A DNA stretch of 8,705 nt from CAZPMT01 sp964587655 (GCA_964587655.1 CAZPMT010000180.1:1-8705); one strand, 5' to 3'; shown: positions 1 through 6,836, numbered from the stretch's first letter. Notes: generated by a model not told the origin, from the sequence alone. Numbers and translations are program-made.

Positions 1-75
1 TTCAAATAGCCAAATGCGCAGCAAGTCAAATCAATTCGCCCAAATAAATCCCTGCTTTATGGGGCCTTCCTCATT

Positions 76-103
76 CCACCCGTTCTACGGGTGGTTTTGA
101 TTT
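76..103 (+). terminator. Rho-independent terminator of an upstream gene
   Basis: A perfect 7-bp stem (CCACCCG at 76-82, CGGGTGG at 88-94) encloses the 5-nt loop TTCTA and is followed by TTTTGATTT. This is a typical intrinsic terminator reading rightwards. No gene ends between the window edge and this point, so it should serve a plus-strand gene whose end lies left of the window. Similar GGGTGG hairpins also occur at ends of IS200/IS605-type elements, but nothing else here suggests such an element. Confidence 0.7.
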
Positions 104-128
104 GCGCCGCGGCATACCGCCTCGACAT

Positions 129-162
129 CGAGGGCGAGCATTCCTTTGCGCGCTCGTCCTCG
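129..162. repeat. Inverted repeat (hairpin) upstream of miaB
   Basis: The arms 129-139 (CGAGGGCGAGC) and 152-162 (GCTCGTCCTCG) pair over 11 bp with one G-T wobble around a 12-nt loop. No T-tract follows, so it is not an intrinsic terminator. It overlaps the -35 end of the possible miaB promoter and could be an operator or chance structure. Function is unknown. Confidence 0.4.
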
Positions 163-175
163 GAATGGATATTAT
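146..175 (+). promoter_or_regulatory. Possible sigma-70-type promoter for miaB
   Basis: TATTAT at 170-175 matches the -10 consensus in five of six positions. TTGCGC at 146-151, 18 bp upstream, is a weak -35 (three of six). Transcription would begin near 182, leaving a leader of about 20 nt before the miaB ATG. The remainder of 1-200 holds a terminator and a hairpin but no gene. Confidence 0.3.
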
Positions 176-200
176 GCCCCGATGCGGGAATGCATAGCCA

Positions 201-1538
201 ATGCAAAAGGCATTTATCCAAACATACGGCTGTCAGATGAACGAGCACGACAGCTTCAGGATGATAGAGATCCTTTCGGCGCTCGGCTACGAGAGGACCT
301 CTGACATCGACGAGGCGTCCCTCGTGCTTGTCAACACGTGTTCAGTTCGACGAAACCCTGAGAACAAGGTCTACAGCTTTCTTGGCAAGCTTCAGCCACT
401 CAAGCTGGCACGTCCTGAACTCATCGTAGGCGTGGCCGGGTGCGTGGCCCAGCAGGAAGGAGCGGGCATCCTCAAACGTTCCCGGGTTGTGGACATGGTC
501 TTCGGCCCCGACAACTATTTCCGGCTGCCCGAATTCATCGAGGCCGTGCGCGCCGGAGAACGCGTCGTGGCGACCGAATGGCTGCCGGGCAAGGGGCGCG
601 TGCAGAATTTCATCCCGGAGGAATGGATCGAACGCGGACACGTCGCCGGCTGCCGCGCGTATATCGCCATCAGCAAGGGTTGCAGCAATCTGTGCAGCTT
701 CTGCATCGTTCCCAGCGTCCGCGGACGCGAGGTGAGCCGCGAACCGGAAAGCATACTGCGCGAGGCGGAAGCCCTCATAGCAAAGGGCGCGAGAGAGATA
801 TGGCTCCTCGGGCAGAACGTAAACTCATACAAGGCCGGAGACTGGGGCTTCTACGAACTCCTCGATGCGGTATCGCGGCTTGACCTCAAGCGACTGCGGT
901 TCACATCGCCCCATCCAAAGGACTGGAGCAACGCGTTGTCGGACCTGATGGCCGCGCGCCCGACAATCTGCAAGCAGTTGCACATGCCGCTCCAGGCCGG
1001 CGCCGATCGCATCCTCGCGTTGATGAAAAGGCGTCACACGATACAGGAGTACCGCAACGAGATTGCGTACATGAAATCCGTCAACCCCGGTATCGAGATC
1101 AGCACCGATATCATCATCGGTTTTCCAACCGAGACCGAAGCGGAATTCGATGAGACGCTGAAAGTCCTCGATGAAGTCCGCTTCAGCCAGGTCTACTCGT
1201 TCAAGTACTCGCCGCGCCCTGGCACGCGCGCCGCGGAGATGCCCGACGACGTGCCTCGACCCGTCAAGGAGGAGCGTCTCGCGCGTTTGATCGCCGTCCA
1301 GGACAGAATCACCGCCGAACAACTGGGGCGCTACGTCGGAACGACGCAGGAAGTGCTGATTGAGGGCGCGCATCCGAAACAGAAGCACATGTGGAGTGGA
1401 CGCACCGACGGCTATCGCCCCGTGAGTATCCACAATGCCGAGCTCGGCATTGGAGATATGGTCAATGTGCGCATGACCGGCCATCAAGGGCACTGGCTGC
1501 TGGGCGAAGTCGTCGCTCCGCGGAACGCGAGGGAGTAG
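201..1538 (+). CDS. miaB: tRNA-2-methylthio-N6-dimethylallyladenosine synthase MiaB
   Basis: A 445-residue methylthiotransferase, the normal length for MiaB. MiaB is a cytoplasmic radical-SAM enzyme that converts i6A37 to ms2i6A37 in tRNAs reading UNN codons. The N-terminal UPF0004 domain carries three cluster-binding cysteines: C11 in TYGCQMN, C47 in NTCSVR and C81 in GCVAQQEG. The radical-SAM CxxxCxxC motif is C161, C165 and C168, followed by VPSVRGREVSR. LLGQNVNSY (202-210) is another MiaB hallmark, and residues from about 380 form a TRAM domain. These motifs distinguish it from RimO and MtaB. An in-frame TAG at 195-197 makes the ATG at 201 the first possible start. There is no good Shine-Dalgarno sequence, only GGGA about 11 nt upstream, so initiation may be weak or leader-independent. 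It is the first gene of a plus-strand run with mtaB and larE. Confidence 0.95.
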   Translation: MQKAFIQTYGCQMNEHDSFRMIEILSALGYERTSDIDEASLVLVNTCSVRRNPENKVYSFLGKLQPLKLARPELIVGVAGCVAQQEGAGILKRSRVVDMVFGPDNYFRLPEFIEAVRAGERVVATEWLPGKGRVQNFIPEEWIERGHVAGCRAYIAISKGCSNLCSFCIVPSVRGREVSREPESILREAEALIAKGAREIWLLGQNVNSYKAGDWGFYELLDAVSRLDLKRLRFTSPHPKDWSNALSDLMAARPTICKQLHMPLQAGADRILALMKRRHTIQEYRNEIAYMKSVNPGIEISTDIIIGFPTETEAEFDETLKVLDEVRFSQVYSFKYSPRPGTRAAEMPDDVPRPVKEERLARLIAVQDRITAEQLGRYVGTTQEVLIEGAHPKQKHMWSGRTDGYRPVSIHNAELGIGDMVNVRMTGHQGHWLLGEVVAPRNARE

Positions 1539-1564
1539 GGCAATAATGACAGCTTCTCCTCTTA

Positions 1565-1721
1565 CTCGTGCTCGTGCTCGTGCTCGTAATCGTAATCGAT
1601 CCCAATTCCTCTCCACAGTTATGTCTCTGCGATCCCGATCTGCCCTTCAGGAAAACCCTTCAAATGAAACTGTTCTCACGCCATGTCGTGAATCGATTAC
1701 GAGCACGAGCACGAGCACGAA
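1565..1721. repeat. Hexamer-built inverted-repeat element between miaB and mtaB
   Basis: The left arm (1565-1600) is six hexamers in a row: CTCGTG three times, then CTCGTA, ATCGTA and ATCGAT. The right arm (1692-1721) is the reverse complement of the same series with one ATCGTA unit fewer. Positions 1566-1592 pair exactly with 1694-1720 over 27 bp. The 91 bases between the arms show no gene or obvious signal. A purine-rich G tract (about 1720-1739) follows the right arm. In RNA this would form a long, stable hairpin between two genes that read the same way, so it may attenuate or process a shared transcript. It looks like an intergenic repeat of REP or MITE type, though no copy elsewhere can be seen here. 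Confidence 0.8.
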
Positions 1722-1751
1722 GGGGAAGGGGGCGGGGGATTGGTGGCAGCC

Positions 1752-3083
1752 ATGACGCACAGGCGAGCCATGATATACACCCTCGGTTGCCGGCTCAACC
1801 ATGCGGAATCCGGCATCATCGCCGAGCGGCTTTCAGACGCCGGTTACACCCTGGTATCGCCGGAAGAGCCGGCTGACGTGTGTATCATCAACACCTGCAC
1901 CGTGACGGGTGAGGCCGACGCCAAGTCCCGGAAAATGATACGCGCGTTCGTTCGAAAGCATCCGGAAGCCTTTGTCGCCGTAGTGGGCTGCTATGCGGAA
2001 CTGGCCGCGGAAGCGATTGCGGCTATCCCCGGCGTGGACGTCGTCCTCGGTACGCAGGATAAGCTCCAAGTGATCGACTACATCGCTGAGAACAAGAACA
2101 TTGCGCCGGTCGTAGCGCGACGGAAGATCGACACCGCGGCTTTCACGATCGCGTTGTGCAATGCCGACGGTTCCGCCCGAGGACTCGCCCACCGAGCCAA
2201 TCTGAAGATCCAGGATGGATGCGATCAGTGGTGCAGCTACTGCATTGTACCCGCCGCGCGCGGTCCCGCGCGCAGCCGCGATTTCGACAATCTGATCGAG
2301 GGAGCGGCGGCCCTCGCGCGTCGCGGTACAAAGGAAATCGTGCTTACGGGCGTCAATGTCGGCGCGTACGCAAACAAGGGGCGCACGCTGCTTGACGTCA
2401 TCGACGGCATAAACGCTCTCGACGGCGTTCGGCGCGTCCGCTGCGGCTCAATCGAACTGCTCTTGGCCGCACCGGAGGGACTGCTTGATCGCATGGCCGA
2501 CCCGGGCCATGCCCTAGTGCCGTTTCTGCATATTCCGCTGCAATCAGGCTCCGACCGCATAATCGAGCGGATGCGGAGGAAATATACGGCGAAACAGTTT
2601 CGCGATTTCGCGCAGGCGGCCGTTGCGAGAGTTCCCGAACTGTGCGTGGGCGTCGACGTACTCGTTGGATTTCCCGGCGAATCGGAGTCCGACTTCGACG
2701 AAACCTGCCTGCTTCTGCAAGAGACACCGATTGCGTACGCCCACGTCTTCAAGTACTCCGACAGGAGAGGCGCCGCGGCAACGCTGATGGAAGGCAAAAT
2801 CGATCCAAGAACGTTGCACGCGCGTAGCGAACGCGCCCGCGAGATCGGCCTGCAAAAACGCCGCGCGTTTCACGAGAGGCATCTCGGCGCGACCGTCGAG
2901 GTGCTCTTCGAGGAAAAGGGCGAGGGTTACTGGTGGGGCTACACGGGGAATTACATTCAGGTTGCCGCATGTTCCGATGAATGTCTTGAAAACACACTGC
3001 GTTACGTTGTCTTATCATCGGACCGCGGCGAACATATGCAGGGACAGTTAACTGAAGATAACCAGGGTCTGGAAAAAGGATAG
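1752..3083 (+). CDS. mtaB: tRNA (N6-threonylcarbamoyladenosine-37-C2)-methylthiotransferase, MtaB type
   Basis: A 443-residue radical-SAM methylthiotransferase, predicted to convert t6A37 to ms2t6A37 in tRNAs reading ANN codons. The UPF0004 domain has C13 in YTLGCRLN, C49 in NTCTVT and C80 in VVGCYAE. The radical-SAM cysteines are C157, C161 and C164 in DGCDQWCSYCIVPAARG. The KIQDGC start of that motif, the TLGC-N opening, LTGVNVGAY (198-206) and the late YSDRRG point to MtaB (YqeV) rather than MiaB or RimO. The C-terminal TRAM-like region (about 378-432) is poorly conserved. I chose the ATG at 1752, preceded by GGTGG with 5 nt spacing. A TTG at 1740 and an ATG at 1770 are also in frame, and 1770 would put the start right before IYTLGC. 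The gene lies 213 nt after miaB, separated by the hexamer repeat, and 10 nt before larE. Confidence 0.9.
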   Translation: MTHRRAMIYTLGCRLNHAESGIIAERLSDAGYTLVSPEEPADVCIINTCTVTGEADAKSRKMIRAFVRKHPEAFVAVVGCYAELAAEAIAAIPGVDVVLGTQDKLQVIDYIAENKNIAPVVARRKIDTAAFTIALCNADGSARGLAHRANLKIQDGCDQWCSYCIVPAARGPARSRDFDNLIEGAAALARRGTKEIVLTGVNVGAYANKGRTLLDVIDGINALDGVRRVRCGSIELLLAAPEGLLDRMADPGHALVPFLHIPLQSGSDRIIERMRRKYTAKQFRDFAQAAVARVPELCVGVDVLVGFPGESESDFDETCLLLQETPIAYAHVFKYSDRRGAAATLMEGKIDPRTLHARSERAREIGLQKRRAFHERHLGATVEVLFEEKGEGYWWGYTGNYIQVAACSDECLENTLRYVVLSSDRGEHMQGQLTEDNQGLEKG

Positions 3084-3093
3084 GTGTGGAACG

Positions 3094-3933
3094 ATGACGG
3101 AAACGGTATCAGCATCGGCGCGTGAAAAGGAAGAACGCTTGAAAACTCTCTTGCGGGGCTACGGGACTCTTGCGATCGCATACTCCGGCGGAGTGGATTC
3201 GACTTATCTGGCGGACGTCGCGCACGAGACGTTGGGCGCGGGCGTGTGCATGCTCCTGGCCGACTCTCCCAGTCTGCCGAGGTCCGAGCTCGAGGAAGCG
3301 CGCGAGATCGCGCGCAGTCGAAACTGGCATCTAGTCATCATCGAGACGGAGGAGTTTTCAAACGAGACCTTTCTCAGAAACGACGGCAAGCGTTGCTACA
3401 TCTGCAAGGATGAGTTGTTCACGCGCATGCGCCGATACGCTGAGGAGAATCGCATTGCCGTGCTTGCGTACGGCGAGACCGCCGACGATCTCGCCGATCC
3501 GACGCGGCTCGGAAAACTTGCCGCCGGCGAGCACAAAGTGGTTGCGCCGTTGCTCGAGGCCGGACTTGTGAAAGACGAGATCCGGCAGCTCAGCAGACGG
3601 CGCGGCTTGCCCACCTGGAACAAGGCGTCCTTTGCCTGCCTGTCATCGCGGATTCCCGCGGGAACGCCGCTGACGATCGACGCGCTCAGCAAGGTGGAAC
3701 GCGCGGAGGAGTTCCTCAAGACGTTGGGATTCCGCCAGTACCGCGCGCGGCACCACGGCGATCTGTGCCGCATTGAAATCGATCCGGAGGACTTCGACAG
3801 GCTGATGCAGCCCGAGACGCGAAAGCGCATCGTGGAAGAGATCCGCCGCATCGGTTACCGTCACGTCGCTTTGGATCTCGCGGGCTACCGCACGGGAAGC
3901 ACCGCCCCGCTTACGCCATCATCGCAAGGATAG
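3094..3933 (+). CDS. larE: ATP-dependent sacrificial sulfur transferase, LarE family
   Basis: A 279-residue protein of the usual LarE length. The PP-loop SGGVDS (31-36) binds ATP and adenylates the substrate. In the known pathway LarE donates sulfur to pyridine bis-carboxylate mononucleotide while building the nickel-pincer cofactor of lactate racemase. C182, in the SFACLSSRIP motif, aligns with the sacrificial cysteine of the Lactobacillus enzyme. C101 and C104 (RCYICK) add a CxxC. LarE proteins with three such cysteines are thought to hold a [4Fe-4S] cluster and work catalytically rather than being consumed, so this one probably belongs to that type. The ATG is preceded by AGGTG (3082-3086) with 7 nt spacing, and this site overlaps the mtaB stop codon, which suggests co-translation. 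No larA, larB or larC lies in the window, so the physiological substrate is open. Confidence 0.88.
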   Translation: MTETVSASAREKEERLKTLLRGYGTLAIAYSGGVDSTYLADVAHETLGAGVCMLLADSPSLPRSELEEAREIARSRNWHLVIIETEEFSNETFLRNDGKRCYICKDELFTRMRRYAEENRIAVLAYGETADDLADPTRLGKLAAGEHKVVAPLLEAGLVKDEIRQLSRRRGLPTWNKASFACLSSRIPAGTPLTIDALSKVERAEEFLKTLGFRQYRARHHGDLCRIEIDPEDFDRLMQPETRKRIVEEIRRIGYRHVALDLAGYRTGSTAPLTPSSQG

Positions 3934-3989
3934 AAGCGGACGCACGATTCGCATATAAGAGGAGAGCGAACGCTCCTCAGCATTCGTGG

Positions 3990-4089
3990 GGCTCTGTGGC
4001 CGCGGCGTCCTCGCCGCGTTTCGGCGCGCATACTTCACCTCAAGCGGTTCTTGACGAAAACGGGGCGAGGACGCCGCGACCACAGAGCC
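3990..4089. repeat. Large near-perfect inverted repeat between convergent genes
   Basis: The 32-bp arms at 3990-4021 and 4058-4089 are reverse complements with only two mismatches, around a 36-nt loop. Each arm begins with GGCTCTGTGG and contains CGCGGCGTCCTCGCC. The element fills the gap between the end of larE and the convergent end of the DUF3299-like gene. No T-tract follows on either strand, so it is not a classical intrinsic terminator, though the hairpin could still block read-through from both sides. It could be a MITE or REP-like mobile unit, but neither target duplications nor other copies are visible. A smaller 6-bp hairpin (3959-3978) lies just upstream. Confidence 0.8.
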
Positions 4090-4115
4090 AATCAACGCGA
4101 GTTCTCTGCTGCTGT

Positions 4116-4127
4116 CTGAGATCTCAG
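4116..4127. repeat. 12-bp perfect palindrome
   Basis: CTGAGATCTCAG is a perfect palindrome with no spacer, 33 nt beyond the stop codon of the minus-strand DUF3299-like gene. It could be a protein-binding half of the intergenic structure or coincidence. I see no further support for a function. Confidence 0.35.
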
Positions 4128-4160
4128 GTGCGGATTTGGGTGGACGCGAGGCGCTTCTTA

Positions 4161-4871
4161 TCAGGGGTTGGGTTGAGGCTTGGGCGGCGCGGGGGCAGGC
4201 ATAGCTTCCGGCGCAGGTGTTCTGGTTCCAGGGGCCTTGGGTGGTTCCTGACCCGGGGAAAGGGTTTCTTTAGCGGCCTCTTCGGCCTGTTTCGCTGCGG
4301 CGCCGTGCATCATATGGTCGGCGCTGGGCCGTTGCGGAGTCAGTTTTCCGCCTTTCTCGGCGGCGGCCCGTGTGGCATTCTTCACGACGTAGAAAAACTT
4401 CGCGCCCTTGCCTTCGTTCAGTGTCAGATCGCCGGTGATCAGGACGGGACCCTTGGCGAGGTCCACCTTCGCGTCCTTCGCCATCTGCACGAGAACCACC
4501 TCGCGCATCGGCGGCGCCTGGCAGAAGTAACACTCGATCGGCAACGGCAGCAGGATGAACTCCGTCATCTGACGGAACTCGTATTGGGGCACCATGAACC
4601 CGATCAAGTTGACACTCGTATCCTTCTTGGCCACCAGGTCCGAAGCAAAAGTTGGCCCCGACCACGACGCGCCTTTGGTCTCTCGCAGCAAGCTCCACGA
4701 AAGCAGGTCGGCGCCCATGTTGATCTGGTCGGACTCGGCTTTGCGGCGGATCTTTTCCATCTCGGTGGCCAGCGTACCGCGGCGCATGTAACCATTGATA
4801 AAGACCACCGCGGCGAGGATCACGACGATCCCGGCAATGGTCCCCAAGTCGCGTACGACACGTCTTCTCAC
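4161..4871 (-). CDS. DUF3299-like membrane-anchored envelope protein
   Basis: A 236-residue protein with one N-terminal membrane segment (about 11-28) after a basic MRRRVVRD start, so the rest should face the periplasm as a signal-anchored domain. The core VNLIGFMVPQYEF (87-99) followed by EFILLPLPIECYFCQAPP (104-121) resembles the DUF3299 family, whose role is unknown. C114 and C117 form a CxxC in place of the family's more usual single-cysteine motif. The tail (206-236) is rich in proline and alanine and likely disordered. The GTG start at 4871 has GGGAG 8 nt upstream, the same arrangement as the permease gene. An ATG at 4886 and a TTG at 4931 that would overlap the permease are alternatives without a ribosome site. 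It is the last gene of the ABC operon and probably works with the transporter. Family assignment is from memory of the motif. Confidence 0.7.
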   Translation of the reverse strand: MRRRVVRDLGTIAGIVVILAAVVFINGYMRRGTLATEMEKIRRKAESDQINMGADLLSWSLLRETKGASWSGPTFASDLVAKKDTSVNLIGFMVPQYEFRQMTEFILLPLPIECYFCQAPPMREVVLVQMAKDAKVDLAKGPVLITGDLTLNEGKGAKFFYVVKNATRAAAEKGGKLTPQRPSADHMMHGAAAKQAEEAAKETLSPGQEPPKAPGTRTPAPEAMPAPAPPKPQPNP

Positions 4872-4879
4872 GATGATGA

Positions 4880-4884
4880 CTCCC
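4880..4884 (-). promoter_or_regulatory. Ribosome-binding site deciding the DUF3299-like start
   Basis: On the minus strand GGGAG is followed by 8 nt and GTG (4871-4869). The identical motif and spacing precede the permease ATG, which favours this GTG over the upstream ATG at 4886. Confidence 0.55.
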
Positions 4885-4917
4885 ATCCATTCAATCTGGG
4901 AAGGATAGCAAGTGCGG

Positions 4918-6177
4918 CTACGGTTCCGCAAGATCCCGCGCCACGTCGGTTCGGTAGGCCTGCCAGGCCGGCACGATTCCCGCTACGATTCCGACCAGGC
5001 CCACGGTCGAGAACGCCGCAATCTCTTCCGCGGTAAGCATGCCAAAGATGCCGATGCCCAGCCCGTACCGGTACTGGAGATATAGTCCCACGGCCCATGC
5101 CACGAGATTGCCGATAAGCCAACCCGCGAGGATGCCCAAGACCGTGACGAGGAAGGCCTCGATCAGAACGGACCCGACGATCTCGTAGGCGGATGCGCCG
5201 AGCGCGCGCATGATCGCCAGGTCCCGCTTCCTCTGGAGGATGGAGAGGTACAGGCCGATCAGGATCGAGATGGCCGAGATCGTCACGACAAGATAACCCA
5301 CCGCCAAGAGTACGCTCTTGACCGTACCCAAGACGTTCATGTACAGATTCGCAATCTGGTTAATGGGAATCGTGGCCATGGCGTTGTATGTCTCATTGGC
5401 GTACTCGGCGAACTGAAAGCGGAGTGCCGGACTATCAAGCGACACCAACACCGCCGTGATCTCCTTCGAAGCGTCCTTGGATGTCTCGCCTTCCGCATGG
5501 GATTCCTCTTGTTCGTGGTGGCCGTGTACCTCCCATACACTGTCCATCCGGGCGAACACGGCGCGGTCGTTGGGCGTCCCTGAAGGCGCCATGATGCCAA
5601 CCACCGTGTAGGGGTTCTCGCCGTGCAGTTCCTGCAAACCTTCCGGCAACTGTGTGAATCCGTGGGCGCCGATGAACGTGTCGCCGAGATTCAACCCTTC
5701 ACTGCGCGCTACGCCGCTGCCCAGGACGGCCTCCATCGACTTCTCGAAGACGCGGCCCTGCGCGAGGCGAAACGGCTTCCGCGTCTCACCCGTGCTCGCG
5801 CTTGTCCACTGATAGTCGAACAACTCCGGGACCGTGCCGACAATGCGGTAGCCGTGAAACGTGTCGCCCAGGAGGATCGGAAACGCGGCGGCAACGTCTT
5901 CATGCGTCTTGATCGCTTCATAGTCGGAGAGCTTGATGTTCCCCGTCGGAACATCCATGAAGTAAAGCGCGCTCAGCACCAACTGGAGCGGGCTTCCCTT
6001 CGCGCCCACCACCACGTCAAACGATTGCCCCTCGTCTTCGAAACGCTTGCGGGTCTCCTCGCGAAGCGTCAGCACCGAGTAAATCAGACCCACGCCAAGT
6101 GCGACGGAGAGTATAGTGAGACTCGTCGTCAGCTTCCGGTTCCAGAGGTAGCTCCACGCAATATGCCAGAGGCTCAT
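4918..6177 (-). CDS. ABC transporter permease, FtsX/MacB-like, with His-rich loop
   Basis: A 419-residue permease of the type VII (MacB/LolCE/FtsX) fold. Membrane segment 1 lies at about 17-37, a long periplasmic domain at about 40-283, then segments at about 285-312, 333-362 and 388-406 forming the FtsX domain. QRKRDLAIMRALGAS (315-329) is the usual cytoplasmic coupling region. Such permeases normally transmit ATP-driven movement to periplasmic partners and do not move solutes through the membrane. In the periplasmic domain HGHHEQEESH (218-227) is a compact histidine and acid cluster suited to binding a metal. The open frame extends to 6495, but those residues are low complexity and lie over the ATPase gene. 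The ATG at 6177 overlaps the ATPase stop as ATGA and has GGGAG 8 nt upstream. This implies translational coupling and a paired complex. The substrate is unknown, and a link to zinc is inferred from context. Confidence 0.88.
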   Translation of the reverse strand: MSLWHIAWSYLWNRKLTTSLTILSVALGVGLIYSVLTLREETRKRFEDEGQSFDVVVGAKGSPLQLVLSALYFMDVPTGNIKLSDYEAIKTHEDVAAAFPILLGDTFHGYRIVGTVPELFDYQWTSASTGETRKPFRLAQGRVFEKSMEAVLGSGVARSEGLNLGDTFIGAHGFTQLPEGLQELHGENPYTVVGIMAPSGTPNDRAVFARMDSVWEVHGHHEQEESHAEGETSKDASKEITAVLVSLDSPALRFQFAEYANETYNAMATIPINQIANLYMNVLGTVKSVLLAVGYLVVTISAISILIGLYLSILQRKRDLAIMRALGASAYEIVGSVLIEAFLVTVLGILAGWLIGNLVAWAVGLYLQYRYGLGIGIFGMLTAEEIAAFSTVGLVGIVAGIVPAWQAYRTDVARDLAEP

Positions 6178-6836
6178 GGGGCCGTCTCCCGGATCAGACC
6201 GCTGCAATCGAACCGCGTCTCGAGTCGGGCGGCAAGCTCCTGCGCGTGCGTGACAAGCAGCAGCGTCACCTTCTCCTCCCGGCACATCTCGAGCAGGAGA
6301 TCCATGATCGCCGCGGCGTTCTTCGGGTCGAGACTCCCCGTCGGTTCGTCCGCGGCAACGATCTTCTGCCGGTTCGCCAGCGCCCGCGCGATGGCCACGC
6401 GCTGCCGTTCGCCCACGCTCATCGTGGCCGGCTTGCTGTGAAGGCGATGCCCGAGACCGACGCGCTCGAGCAACGCCGTGGCGCGCGGCTTCCATTCGGA
6501 GGCGGGCGTCGTGTCGCTGAACCGCATGCCCAGCATCACATTTTGCAGCGCCGTGAACGGCGCAAGCAGATTGAACGTCTGGAAGATGAACCCGAACCGC
6601 TCGCCACGGAACCGGTCAAGCCGGCCTTCGCTCAGCTTCGGCGTTTCGACGCCGTCCACCACGATTGCGCCGTCATCCGGGCGCAACAGGCCGGTGATAA
6701 GGTTCAGCATCGTGCTCTTCCCGCACCCGCTCGGCCCCCATAATGCCATCTGCACACCCGCGGGCGCCTCGAACCGCTCGCAGAGAAACTCCACGCCCGG
6801 TCCCAAACGCCGCCGACAGTTCTCCATCTTCACCAT
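6174..6836 (-). CDS. ABC transporter ATP-binding protein, LolD/MacB-like
   Basis: A 220-residue stand-alone nucleotide-binding domain of normal LolD-family length, cytoplasmic, predicted to power the adjacent permease. The Walker A is GPSGCGKST (34-42), the Q-loop FQTFNLL (85-91, Q86), the Walker B IVAADEPTGSLD (159-170) and the switch histidine H197 in VTH. The signature is SVGERQ (140-145) rather than LSGGQ or LSGGE, so its second glycine position is altered; the fold and catalytic residues otherwise look complete. The ATG at 6836 is used here. A TTG at 6842 is an alternative that sits closer (5 nt) to the AAAGGAAG ribosome site. It is the first gene of the three-gene minus-strand operon behind an extended -10 promoter. 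LolD or MacB proper is less likely because no LolC/E pair or MacA is present. Confidence 0.9.
   Translation of the reverse strand: MVKMENCRRRLGPGVEFLCERFEAPAGVQMALWGPSGCGKSTMLNLITGLLRPDDGAIVVDGVETPKLSEGRLDRFRGERFGFIFQTFNLLAPFTALQNVMLGMRFSDTTPASEWKPRATALLERVGLGHRLHSKPATMSVGERQRVAIARALANRQKIVAADEPTGSLDPKNAAAIMDLLLEMCREEKVTLLLVTHAQELAARLETRFDCSGLIRETAP
6186..6190 (-). promoter_or_regulatory. Ribosome-binding site of the permease gene
   Basis: GGGAG on the minus strand, 8 nt before the ATG at 6177, lies inside the end of the ATPase gene. It fixes the permease start at the ATGA overlap rather than at upstream in-frame starts. Confidence 0.6.

Noticed and set aside
57..248. 63-codon minus-strand frame at the left end
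   Set aside because: It crosses the terminator, promoter region and miaB start, and shows no recognisable protein features.
825..1616. 263-codon minus-strand frame
   Set aside because: It is antisense to miaB, whose motifs are intact throughout, and runs into the hexamer repeat.
1565..1721. CRISPR-like array
   Set aside because: The units are contiguous hexamers without spacers and the two arms are inverted, so this is an inverted repeat.
1546..1755. 69-codon plus-strand frame after miaB
   Set aside because: Its RARARARNRNR and STSTSTK runs are simply the hexamer repeat translated, with no independent sign of coding.
4872..4931. Upstream TTG (4931) and ATG (4886) starts for the DUF3299-like gene
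   Set aside because: Neither has a ribosome site, and the TTG would lie inside the permease gene; the GTG at 4871 has GGGAG at ideal spacing. The ATG remains possible.
3996..5036. 346-codon plus-strand open frame opposite the DUF3299-like gene
   Set aside because: It starts inside the inverted repeat, runs antisense to a gene with a clear membrane anchor and conserved core, and its translation is arginine and glycine rich with no domain.
6178..6495. N-terminal extension of the permease reading frame
   Set aside because: It overlaps the ATPase gene, is low-complexity, and the ATG at 6177 has a good ribosome site and a canonical start before the first membrane segment.
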